Counted from the stretch's first letter, positions 22,894 to 30,088 are shown. The stretch: 32,130 nt of DNA from Ilumatobacteraceae bacterium (GCA_023254135.1 JALQYL010000006.1:1-32130), one strand, 5' to 3'. The notes: generated by a model not told the origin, from the sequence alone. Numbers and translations: made by a program.

Positions 22894-24786
22894 TTATGCG
22901 GTGATGTCGCGCAGGAACTGCTCCACCTCGGCACGATGTCGAGTGCGGGCCATGGGTGGCATGGCATCAATGAGATAGCGGCGGTAGTTCATGGCCGCCA
23001 ATCGACGATCGAGCACTGCAACCACACCTTGGTCCGTTGCGGTACGGATAAGACGGCCAGCCGCCTGGGCCAAGGATGTTGCCGCAATAGGAAGGTCAAT
23101 GAGGTTGAAAGCATCCTTTCGGCCAACAGCTTCTCGTCGTGCTTCAAGCAACGGATCGTTTGGCGAAGGGAAGGGCAATTTGTCAAGGACCACTAGTGAC
23201 AATGTTCGTCCAGGAAGGTCAACGCCCTGGAAGAAAGCCTGTGACGCGAAAATGCATGAACTCTCATCTTCCAAGAACATCTCAATGAGGCGCTGGCGTG
23301 GGTAGTCGGCAGGACTGAGAATGGGGAACGCAAGACGCTGGCGCATGGCTTCTGTAGCTGCGTGCAGTGCTTTGTTGCTGGTGAACAGCGCCAGGGTGCG
23401 ACCGCCCGCTGCGGTAATGAGCGCTTCCAATTCGTCGTGAACGAAGTCGGTGAAATCAGGCGAATTACGGTCGGGAAATTCGGGTGAGCAATACAGTCTC
23501 GAATTTCGTTCGTAGTCGAATGGACTTGCGACGCTGAGTACCTCGGTACCTTCAAGCGGCAGTCCCACGCGATCAGGCATGGCCGACGGAACGGTGGCAC
23601 TTGTGAGAACAGCCGTATGGGAATCCCAAACGTTCTTTTGCAGGACGTCTCCCACATGCAACGGGCTGATACGAAGTTGCGGACGTTCTGGCTGGCCATC
23701 GACAAATGCGACGAACCCTTCGTTGGTGCCGAGAGCTACATCGATGCCTTCCGCAAGACGCGCGGCTTGTGTTTGCGCACGCAAACTTTTCTGTTTCACA
23801 CTTTCGGTGAGTTTGGAGTCGAGATCCTTCAGAACGCCGATGAGAGAGGTGATCTCGATTCGTGCCAGTGACAGTGGTTCTGAGATTTGTTTGGGAAGTG
23901 GAGTAGCCAGCCGTTGCCCGTTGAATGGCCCGAGAGCACCCGAGAGACGAAGGCCAGATTCCTCCAAGCGATTGGTGACAGTGGGGTCTGCAATGACTTT
24001 CCGAATGGCGGAACCGAGAGATGCGAAGCGACCGCCGCTGAGGGTGACACCAACGGTGTCGCTGAGAACAGACTCAATTTGGTGTGCTTCATCGAAGATG
24101 ACCACATCGTGTTCGGGCAGAATGTTGCCGCCGCTGGCAATGTGGTTTCCGTACAGATGGATATTCACCACGATGACGTCTGCAGTTTGGGCTGCTTCGC
24201 GAGCGATTTCGGCGAAGCAAGTAGAGCCCAGGGGGCACTTATTTCGGCCAGGGCATTCATCGACTCCCACAGAAACTGCCAATTTCGCCTTTTCGGATGG
24301 AAGACGAGGTAGATCTTCAAAGTCGCCCGACGATGTTGTGCGTGCCCAAGAGACAAGTTCGTCGATTTCCTTCTTCACCGAATCGCGCATTTCCTCGAAT
24401 TCGATGTGGTCTTCTTTGGATTCGAGTTCGGCAATGCGTTGACGGCATACGTAGTTGCTGCGACCCTTCACCACTGCCCATGTGAAGTCGACACCAATGG
24501 TTTCCTGGAGGAGTGGAAGGTCGTTGCGAGCCAATTGATCTTGCAGTGCTTTGGTGGCGGTGGCGACGACTGCCTTCTTGCCATGAAGAATTGCAGGGAT
24601 GAGGTACCCAAGTGATTTGCCGGTACCTGTTCCGGCCTGCACGATGATGGAACGCCCTGATGCAAGAGACTCGGCGATGGCATGTGACATCTCCATCTGT
24701 CCTTGTCGTTCTTCGGCACCTTCAAAGCGAGATGTGACATTGCGAAGTGCATCAAGTGCTGCTCTGCCTGCGGTTGATGACGCCAC
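22894..24786 (-). CDS. DinG/YoaA-type (XPD-family) Fe-S helicase
   Basis: 630 residues from a GTG at 24786 that overlaps the uppS stop by one base. Superfamily 2 helicase with Walker A AGTGTGKS (51-58), DEAH box (232-235) and motif VI QAAGRLIRT. Four cysteines, Cys114, Cys178, Cys184 and Cys190 (NYVCRQR; DECPGRNKCPLGSTC), are placed to ligate a 4Fe-4S cluster as in XPD/DinG enzymes. These unwind 5'-3' DNA, D-loops or R-loops during repair. It is the second gene after uppS on the minus strand. Lack of an exonuclease domain separates it from the Gram-positive DinG form. Confidence 0.93.
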   Translation of the reverse strand: MASSTAGRAALDALRNVTSRFEGAEERQGQMEMSHAIAESLASGRSIIVQAGTGTGKSLGYLIPAILHGKKAVVATATKALQDQLARNDLPLLQETIGVDFTWAVVKGRSNYVCRQRIAELESKEDHIEFEEMRDSVKKEIDELVSWARTTSSGDFEDLPRLPSEKAKLAVSVGVDECPGRNKCPLGSTCFAEIAREAAQTADVIVVNIHLYGNHIASGGNILPEHDVVIFDEAHQIESVLSDTVGVTLSGGRFASLGSAIRKVIADPTVTNRLEESGLRLSGALGPFNGQRLATPLPKQISEPLSLARIEITSLIGVLKDLDSKLTESVKQKSLRAQTQAARLAEGIDVALGTNEGFVAFVDGQPERPQLRISPLHVGDVLQKNVWDSHTAVLTSATVPSAMPDRVGLPLEGTEVLSVASPFDYERNSRLYCSPEFPDRNSPDFTDFVHDELEALITAAGGRTLALFTSNKALHAATEAMRQRLAFPILSPADYPRQRLIEMFLEDESSCIFASQAFFQGVDLPGRTLSLVVLDKLPFPSPNDPLLEARREAVGRKDAFNLIDLPIAATSLAQAAGRLIRTATDQGVVAVLDRRLAAMNYRRYLIDAMPPMARTRHRAEVEQFLRDITA

Positions 24787-25472
24787 TAGTGGCTCCGTCC
24801 GGTGAGTACTGTGACGGCTTCCTGCAATTCATGTGCATTGAAATCTGGCCATGTTCGTTCGGTGAAATAGACGGCGCAACCCTTGATTTGCCACAACATG
24901 AAATTCGAGATTCGAGTTTCACCGGATGTGCGCACCAGGACATCGACGGCCGGAAGGGTGGGATCGTAGAGATTGTTCTGAATGGATTGCGCAGTGACGG
25001 CACCTTGTTTCATGGCCAATTGTGAAGCACGTAGCAATTCAGCTCGTGAGCCGTAATCGAAAGCCACTGTCACCGCCATTCCGGAGTTGTGGGAGGTGTC
25101 GGCAATTGCCTTCTTGATCGCTTTCTGGACATAAACAGGGGTGCGTGCGCCTTTTTCGGAGAACGGGCGACCGATCCACCTGGTTTGGGCATTGTTGCTG
25201 TTCATTTCTTCCGTACGGGCAAACAATTTGCGGTGGAGAGAGAGAATGTGGCGAACTTCCGTGCGAGGACGTACCCAATTCTCCGTGGAGAATCCGAACA
25301 CTGTGAGCCAGCCAATGGTCTTTAGTCGAGCGGCCGTGCGAACAACTTCGGCCAAGGCTTCCTCGCCCGCTGTGTGACCCTCTGTCCGGGGCAGACCTCG
25401 ACGGCGAGCCCAGCGACCATTGCCATCCATGATGCAGGCGATGTGTAGAGGGTGCTGGAGAGGGGTGTTCAT
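24786..25472 (-). CDS. uppS: Undecaprenyl diphosphate synthase, catalytic cis-prenyltransferase subunit
   Basis: 228 residues. It elongates farnesyl diphosphate with isopentenyl diphosphate to the C55 carrier for cell-wall glycans. Catalytic parts are present: IMDGNGRWA with Asp16, GFSTENW (Ser62, Asn65, Trp66), and RTSGETRISNFMLWQ (Arg181, Arg187, Ser189). Two family features are missing. The Glu in the usual WQIAYAELYF (E. coli Glu213) is Ala200 in WQIKGCAVYF, and the chain stops at VLTGRSH, before the RxG tail (RRFGG in E. coli). Both are retained by the divergent paralogue at 25550-26170. The ATG at 25472 is preceded by TAGGGT 9 nt upstream. The stop overlaps the helicase start. Confidence 0.93.
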   Translation of the reverse strand: MNTPLQHPLHIACIMDGNGRWARRRGLPRTEGHTAGEEALAEVVRTAARLKTIGWLTVFGFSTENWVRPRTEVRHILSLHRKLFARTEEMNSNNAQTRWIGRPFSEKGARTPVYVQKAIKKAIADTSHNSGMAVTVAFDYGSRAELLRASQLAMKQGAVTAQSIQNNLYDPTLPAVDVLVRTSGETRISNFMLWQIKGCAVYFTERTWPDFNAHELQEAVTVLTGRSH

Positions 25473-25481
25473 GGTGGAATC

Positions 25482-25487
25482 ACCCTA
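25482..25487 (-). promoter_or_regulatory. -10-like hexamer for uppS
   Basis: Minus-strand TAGGGT ends 9 nt before the ATG at 25472, with no Shine-Dalgarno sequence. The 77-bp region 25473-25549 separates the two divergent cis-prenyltransferase genes and must hold both promoters; on the plus side GAGAAT (25539-25544), with TG one base upstream, ends 5 nt before the GTG at 25550. Confidence 0.35.
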
Positions 25488-25549
25488 GTAACTGCCAGTG
25501 TCAGCCCCGATGCAACCGTGCGGGGAGTTCTGGCGTGTGAGAATGGAGC

Positions 25550-26170
25550 GTGCCCGCCACTACCGACACCGCCCCTACTGGCCTCGATCACGTGGTGTTG
25601 GCTGGTGGAACTCCGCAAGCCTGGATGCAGATGTCGGTGGAGCAGTGGCAGAAACGTCTGGCTGACCTGGCCCGTGGTGCTGAAGTGGAAGGTGCTCACT
25701 GGATCACCTTGCTGCCGCATCATGGCGAAGTTTTTTCTGACTCTGAATCGGATGAATTTGCCCGTCTCATCATGGGTGTTCGTGGAGTGTCGCGCATCGA
25801 CGACGCGTTCACCGCTCGTTTTGTCTGGAACTCTCCTTCTGGGTCACATGTGATCGTCGACCCGTCTCCTGATGGCCATCAACGGTTTGCAGACACCGTG
25901 GAAGGGATTCGCCTGTCTGGCACGAATCCTGACGACCTCACAGAGGAAATGCTGTCTCATGCGCTGTTGCAGCCCGCCGAAACTGAAGCAGATCTGGTCA
26001 TCATCCTTGGTTCTCCCGAACGAATTCCCGACTCAATGGTGTGGGAACTTGCCTACAGCGAACTCGTGTTCATCGATATCGATTGGGTTGACCTGACAGC
26101 CAACCATTTGGAACTTGCAATCGACGATTTCAATCGTCGTCACCGACGTTTTGGCGGACTTGATTCGTGA
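25550..26170 (+). CDS. Catalytically degenerate UppS paralogue, probable non-catalytic (NgBR/Nus1-like) cis-prenyltransferase subunit
   Basis: 206 residues from a GTG at 25550. It aligns with UppS along most of its length. GLDHVVLAGGTPQAW occupies the place of HIACIMDGNGRWA but lacks the catalytic Asp and Asn. LARGAEVEGAHWITLL matches the following helix and strand. DLVIILGSPERIPDSMVWELAYSELVF matches the RTSGETRISN...AELYF block in core positions (DLVIILG, WELAYSELVF): Arg194 is Ile152, Ser202 is Pro160, but Glu171 equals E. coli Glu213. The C-terminus FNRRHRRFGGLDS carries the RxG motif (Arg200-Phe-Gly202). This is the profile of NgBR/Nus1 partners of eukaryotic cis-prenyltransferases. It is co-transcribed with recO (4-nt overlap). 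The frame is intact, which argues against a decaying pseudogene. A role other than UppS partner is possible. Confidence 0.75.
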   Translation: MPATTDTAPTGLDHVVLAGGTPQAWMQMSVEQWQKRLADLARGAEVEGAHWITLLPHHGEVFSDSESDEFARLIMGVRGVSRIDDAFTARFVWNSPSGSHVIVDPSPDGHQRFADTVEGIRLSGTNPDDLTEEMLSHALLQPAETEADLVIILGSPERIPDSMVWELAYSELVFIDIDWVDLTANHLELAIDDFNRRHRRFGGLDS

Positions 26171-26886
26171 GCATCTATCGCACCAACGCAGTGGTGTTGG
26201 GTTCTTACAAATTTGGCGAGGCGGACAAAGTAGTCATACTGCTCACAGAGGAGTTCGGCAAAGTGCGCGCTGTTGCGAAGGGGATTCGCAAAACGAAATC
26301 ATCCATTGGTGCACGACTCGAGCCAATGAGCGTCGTTGATATTTCGTTGCGCACTGGGCGCGAATTGGACACGGTGGACCAAGTGAAGTTGGTGTCCACT
26401 CATTCGCACATTCGCGATGACTTCAACAGGCTTCGTCAGGGTTTGGCAATGGTGGAAGCCATCAACAAAGTCACGCCTGATCGTGATCCTGTGCCGCATC
26501 TGTATGCGTTGCTGTCGCGCGCACTCACTGCTCTGAATGACAACCCGGCACCTTTGATGCTGGCTGGCTTCTTCTGGCGATTGTTGGCGGTAGAGGGTCA
26601 CGCGCCGCAGTTGGAAGCATGCGTGTCATGTGGTGGTACCGATGGGCTCACAAAATTCGACGTGCTGGAAGGTGGTGTTCACTGCACTTCATGTGGCTCT
26701 GGTATCGGCATTACTCCCGCAGCGGTGCAGGTGTTGAAGCTCATTCTGGGAGGTCGCATGCACGAAGCGTTGGCCTTGCCCGAGTCGCCCGCCACCAACG
26801 AAGTGAACCAATTGGCGATGGAAGCGATGGAGGCCCATCTGGAACGACGCTTGAGAAGCCTCGGCGTGTTCGACCGCCACTTGTAG
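26167..26886 (+). CDS. recO: DNA repair protein RecO
   Basis: 239 residues from a GTG overlapping the previous stop (GTGA). The N-terminal OB fold has YRTNAVVLGSYKFGEADKVVILLTEEFGKVRAVAKG, shown here by its key parts NAVVL, GEADK and GKVRAVAKG. The central helical domain is followed by a zinc site Cys152, Cys155, Cys173, Cys176 (CVSCGG and CTSCGSG). RecO anneals SSB-coated strands and loads RecA with RecR in gap repair. It is translationally coupled to the UppS-like partner and followed 12 nt later by glyS. Confidence 0.93.
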   Translation: MSIYRTNAVVLGSYKFGEADKVVILLTEEFGKVRAVAKGIRKTKSSIGARLEPMSVVDISLRTGRELDTVDQVKLVSTHSHIRDDFNRLRQGLAMVEAINKVTPDRDPVPHLYALLSRALTALNDNPAPLMLAGFFWRLLAVEGHAPQLEACVSCGGTDGLTKFDVLEGGVHCTSCGSGIGITPAAVQVLKLILGGRMHEALALPESPATNEVNQLAMEAMEAHLERRLRSLGVFDRHL

Positions 26887-26889
26887 GCT
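26884..26889 (+). promoter_or_regulatory. -10-like hexamer for glyS
   Basis: TAGGCT overlaps the recO stop codon and ends 9 nt before the glyS ATG at 26899. There is no Shine-Dalgarno sequence, so an internal leaderless promoter is plausible, though glyS could also be read through from recO. Confidence 0.35.
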
Positions 26890-26898
26890 TGTCCTTCT

Positions 26899-28206
26899 AT
26901 GCCAGCCAAAGACCTCGATCAGATCGTCAATCTGTGTAAGCGCCGTGGGTTCGTGTACCCCAGTGCTGAGATTTATGGCGGGTTCCGTTCCTCCTACGAC
27001 TACGGCCCCTTGGGATCGCTCATGCTTCGCAACGTGAAAGATGCCTGGGTGCGCACCATGGTGCAGCAACGCGACGACACCGTCCTCATCGATGCCGCCA
27101 TTCTTGGACCGCCTCAAGTGTTCGAGGCTTCCGGTCACCTTGCCAATTTCTCTGATCCTTTGGTGGACTGCACGGTGTGCAAGCGCCGCTTTCGTGAGGA
27201 TCATTTGGAGACACGCGATTGTCCGCAAGGCATGAAGGGTTGCGAATTCACCGAGTCCCGTGCCTTCAACCTCATGTTCAAAACCACTGCAGGTCCGGTG
27301 GAAGGTTCAGGCGCCGATGTGTACATGCGTCCCGAGACAGCACAAGGAATGTTCGTGAACTTCGGCAACGTGCTGCAAACAAGCCGTAAGCGACCACCTT
27401 TCGGTATTGCACAGGTGGGAAAGAGTTTCCGCAACGAAATCACGCCCGGCAACTTCATCTTCCGTACTCGTGAGTTCGAACAGATGGAGATGGAGTTCTT
27501 CGTTCCTCCGGCCGAAGGTCCGAAGTGGTACGAGTACTGGTGTCAAGCACGTCTCGATTGGTACGTGGAACTGGGCATCCCTCGTGAAATGTTGCGCATT
27601 CGTCCGCATGATGCGGATGAGTTGTCGCATTATTCAGCAGGTACGTCCGATGTTGAATTCATGTTCCCATGGGGTTGGGGAGAGTTGGAAGGCATTGCAC
27701 AACGCACTGACTTCGATCTCACTCAACACTCCAATGCATCGGGCACCAAACTTGACTTCTTCGACCAGGCCACCAACGAGCGTTACATTCCGTTCGTGAT
27801 CGAACCGGCTGCAGGTGCAAATCGCACGATGGCTGCGTTCTTGTTGGCCGCGTACGACGAAGATGTTGTGAACGACGAAGCACGTACCGTGCTGCGATTG
27901 CACCCACGTTTGGCCCCGTACAAGGTGGCCATCTTGCCTCTATCAAAGAAAGACACATTGTCACCGCTTGCTCGTGACATCTACCGCACGCTTTCAGAGA
28001 GATACATGTGTGAATACGACGAGACGCAGGCCATTGGTCGTCGCTACCGTCGCCAAGACGAAATTGGTACGCCTTTGTGTGTCACCGTGGACTTTGATTC
28101 GTTGGAAGACAACGCGGTCACAATTCGCCATCGCGATTCCACGGAGCAGATTCGAGTGCCCATCGCTGATCTTGTGAACCAGGTGTCTTCCATCTTGGGC
28201 TTCTAG
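26899..28206 (+). CDS. glyS: Glycyl-tRNA synthetase, homodimeric (alpha2) type
   Basis: 435 residues, class II synthetase charging tRNA-Gly. N-terminus IVNLCKRRGFVYPSAEIYGG and SYDYGPLG are diagnostic. A zinc-binding insert has Cys residues in DCTVCKRRF and RDCPQGMKGC. Class II motif 2 is VGKSFRNEITPG with FRTREFEQMEMEFF; motif 3 is PFVIEPAAGANRT. The C-terminal anticodon-binding domain starts near LAPYKVAILPL. The length is slightly shorter than the ~460 residues of many homologues. Its position after recO and near uppS is common in actinobacteria and Firmicutes. Confidence 0.96.
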   Translation: MPAKDLDQIVNLCKRRGFVYPSAEIYGGFRSSYDYGPLGSLMLRNVKDAWVRTMVQQRDDTVLIDAAILGPPQVFEASGHLANFSDPLVDCTVCKRRFREDHLETRDCPQGMKGCEFTESRAFNLMFKTTAGPVEGSGADVYMRPETAQGMFVNFGNVLQTSRKRPPFGIAQVGKSFRNEITPGNFIFRTREFEQMEMEFFVPPAEGPKWYEYWCQARLDWYVELGIPREMLRIRPHDADELSHYSAGTSDVEFMFPWGWGELEGIAQRTDFDLTQHSNASGTKLDFFDQATNERYIPFVIEPAAGANRTMAAFLLAAYDEDVVNDEARTVLRLHPRLAPYKVAILPLSKKDTLSPLARDIYRTLSERYMCEYDETQAIGRRYRRQDEIGTPLCVTVDFDSLEDNAVTIRHRDSTEQIRVPIADLVNQVSSILGF

Positions 28207-28224
28207 CCCGTGATGCAATCGGTG

Positions 28225-28230
28225 TAGATT
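28225..28230 (+). promoter_or_regulatory. Possible -10 (TAGATT) upstream of the ABM-trpC unit
   Basis: TAGATT lies in the 67-bp gap after glyS and would start transcription near 28237, giving a leader of about 37 nt before the ATG at 28274. No clear -35 is seen. CCCGTG (28207-28212) and CACGGG (28243-28248) could pair around it, but the 30-nt loop makes this weak. Confidence 0.3.
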
Positions 28231-28273
28231 GGCTTCGTTGTCCACGGGGGCGACGACACGAAATGGGGTCACA

Positions 28274-28576
28274 ATGAGCCAGGTATCACTCATCGTCAAG
28301 TTGGTAGCCAAAGAAGGACAACGCGATGATCTCGCAAAGGCATTCAGTGCCGCGTTCCCTCACGTCGCCCAAGAATCCGGTACCCGCTATTACATGCTCC
28401 ACGAAGATGCTGGCAATGCAGACGCATTGTGGATCTACGAGATGTACGAATCAAAAGCCGATCAGGACGCACATGGTGCGGCTGATTGGTTCAAGCCTTT
28501 CCAGGGAACGCTCGGACCATTCATTGCTGGTGTGGAGTTCATTGGTCTCAAGCCCATCGGTGGCAAGGGTCTCTAA
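28274..28576 (+). CDS. ABM-domain (putative quinol monooxygenase-like) small protein
   Basis: 100 residues. The pattern SLIVKLVAKEGQRDDLAKAF...ESGTRYYMLHEDAGNADALWIYEMYESKADQDAH is that of ABM-domain ferredoxin-like proteins (YgiN-like), read here from VKLVAKEGQRDDL and LWIYEMYESKADQ. Members dimerise and oxidise quinols or aromatic polyketides without cofactor; many have no known substrate. The start at 28274 was preferred over TTG codons from 28229 because the family begins at SQVSLIVKL. It lies between glyS and trpC, 27 bp before trpC on the same strand, and may be co-transcribed with it. Confidence 0.75.
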   Translation: MSQVSLIVKLVAKEGQRDDLAKAFSAAFPHVAQESGTRYYMLHEDAGNADALWIYEMYESKADQDAHGAADWFKPFQGTLGPFIAGVEFIGLKPIGGKGL

Positions 28577-28603
28577 ACCCTCGTTCACGCGCCGTTCCAG
28601 TAC

Positions 28604-29383
28604 ATGACGCGCACATATCTCGACAACATTCTTGCTTGGCATCGTCAACGTGTGTCACAAGACATGCGTGCGCTTGACAACCTTGTTGAACAAGCCATGC
28701 ATAGTGTTCCCCCGCGCGGATTCGCCAAGGCGATTCAAGCAACTCCGCATCTGGCGGTGATTGCTGAAATAAAGCGTCGATCACCTTCCAAGGGCGATCT
28801 CAATGCATCGCTAGATGCGGCCGAGATGGCACGGTCGTATCAAGCGGGCGGAGCATCGTGTCTTTCGGTGTTGACCGATGAGAATCACTTCGGTGGGTCG
28901 GTGAACGATCTGCAAACTGCCCGTGATGCTTGTACGTTGCCCGTCATCCGCAAGGATTTCACTGTTGATGTGAGAGACGTTCTTGACGCTCGCATCATGG
29001 GAGCCGATTGCGTGTTGTTGATTGCTGCCGCCCTTACGCAGACAGAACTGACTGCCTTTGTTCAGATGGCCAAAATGATTGACATTGACGCATTGATTGA
29101 AGTGCATGATGAACCCGAACTTGAAATGGCTCTGGAAGCGGGCGCCGATCTGGTGGGTGTGAATCAGCGAGACCTAGTGACATTTGCCGTGGATCATGAA
29201 CGAGCCGTCCGCATGGGTGCGTTGATCCCGAGTGACTTGGTGAAAGTTGCAGAGTCCGGAGTACGTGGACGAGCGGATGCTCTTTCGTTGCGGTCGGCTG
29301 GGTACGACGCAGTGCTGGTGGGTGAGCATTTGGTGACCTCTAAAAACCCAGCGCAGGCTCTCACTGATTTGTGCGTGGACTAG
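28604..29383 (+). CDS. trpC: Indole-3-glycerol phosphate synthase (TrpC)
   Basis: 259 residues, TIM barrel. Motifs: YLDNILAWHRQRV at the N-terminus, VIAEIKRRSPSKG (catalytic Lys and Glu), LSVLTDENHFGG, VIRKDFTVD, DCVLLIAA, LIEVHDEPELEMAL, GVNQRDL and VAESGVRG. It decarboxylates and closes the ring of CdRP to indole-glycerol phosphate. Upstream trpE, trpG and trpD are not in the window. No own promoter is evident; it probably shares transcription with the ABM gene. Confidence 0.96.
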   Translation: MTRTYLDNILAWHRQRVSQDMRALDNLVEQAMHSVPPRGFAKAIQATPHLAVIAEIKRRSPSKGDLNASLDAAEMARSYQAGGASCLSVLTDENHFGGSVNDLQTARDACTLPVIRKDFTVDVRDVLDARIMGADCVLLIAAALTQTELTAFVQMAKMIDIDALIEVHDEPELEMALEAGADLVGVNQRDLVTFAVDHERAVRMGALIPSDLVKVAESGVRGRADALSLRSAGYDAVLVGEHLVTSKNPAQALTDLCVD

Positions 29384-29385
29384 AA

Positions 29386-29409
29386 GGTCAATTTCCTTCA
29401 TTGTTGACC
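29386..29409. promoter_or_regulatory. Inverted repeat upstream of trpF promoter
   Basis: GGTCAA (29386-29391) and TTGACC (29404-29409) form 6-bp arms with a 12-nt spacer in the 48-bp trpC-trpF gap. No T tract follows, so a terminator is unlikely. It ends 10 nt before the -10-like TACCGT and therefore covers the position of a -35, as an operator would. Confidence 0.3.
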
Positions 29410-29419
29410 CGTGTCGCAC

Positions 29420-29425
29420 TACCGT
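29420..29425 (+). promoter_or_regulatory. -10-like hexamer for trpF (leaderless)
   Basis: TACCGT is followed by 6 nt (GGGGCG) and the ATG at 29432. This suggests that trpF has an internal promoter inside the trp cluster. The GGGG just before the ATG is too close to act as a ribosome site. Confidence 0.45.
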
Positions 29426-29431
29426 GGGGCG

Positions 29432-30082
29432 ATGTTCGTGAAAATCTGTGGCATTACGAATGAGGATGATGCGCTTCTTGCTGTGGCGCTAGGTGCTGAT
29501 GCCATTGGTTTTGTCCTTGCACCCTCAGTGCGCCAGATTGCGGCCCAGAAGATTTATGACATCACCAGGCGCATTCCGCCCGAAATACTCACCGTCGGTG
29601 TTTTTCGAGATGAATTGCCACGTCGCGTGGTGGAACTAACCCAGAGCGCAGGTCTGAAGGCCGCTCAGTTGCATGGCCACGAAAGCCCAGAAGACGTTGC
29701 ATTGGTTGCACGCCACATTCGCACGGTTATCAAGGCTGTCCCCGCGGGTTCCGCCGATGCAGCCAATGCGCACATGTTTGGAACACGCATGGTGCTCATT
29801 GATGCCCCGGCACCAGGTTCGGGCAAGGTATTCGACTGGAAATTGGTGGGGGAGATGCCAGGTGGCCTTGACATCATCTTGGCGGGTGGTTTGACTCCGG
29901 AGAATGTTGCCACTGGTATCGAACAAGTGCTGCCGTGGGGCGTGGATGTGAGCAGTGGTGTGGAGTCGGCGCCCGGCGTGAAGGATCCCATCAAGATGAA
30001 GCGGTTCATCGACGCGGCGCGAGCCGCCGAACCAAAAAAGTCTCCTCACAGTGACTTGCCCTATGACTGGATGGACGAATGA
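29432..30082 (+). CDS. trpF: Phosphoribosylanthranilate isomerase (TrpF)
   Basis: 216 residues from an ATG at 29432; the in-frame GTG at 29411 was rejected because the family starts at MFVKICGIT and the -10-like element lies in between. Catalytic Cys7 is in VKICGITNEDD and the general-acid Asp is in VLIDAPAPGSGKVFDW. LILAGGLTPENV-type (IILAGGLTPENV) and VDVSSGVES bind phosphate. The enzyme performs the Amadori rearrangement before TrpC. After the barrel, the last ~17 residues (AEPKKSPHSDLPYDWMDE) form a polar tail ending in acidic and aromatic residues. Confidence 0.95.
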   Translation: MFVKICGITNEDDALLAVALGADAIGFVLAPSVRQIAAQKIYDITRRIPPEILTVGVFRDELPRRVVELTQSAGLKAAQLHGHESPEDVALVARHIRTVIKAVPAGSADAANAHMFGTRMVLIDAPAPGSGKVFDWKLVGEMPGGLDIILAGGLTPENVATGIEQVLPWGVDVSSGVESAPGVKDPIKMKRFIDAARAAEPKKSPHSDLPYDWMDE

Positions 30083-30088
30083 GGAATG

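Noticed and set aside
23579-24442. Long plus-strand open frame (287 codons)
   Set aside because: It lies antisense inside the well-supported helicase gene and has no recognisable motifs or start signals.
25550-26170. Decaying duplicate of uppS (pseudogene)
   Set aside because: The frame is intact, translationally coupled to recO, and the residues kept (Glu, RxG) are exactly those missing in uppS. Random decay would not give that reciprocal pattern.
28207-28248. Terminator after glyS
   Set aside because: CCCGTG/CACGGG arms are 6 bp with a 30-nt loop and no T run.
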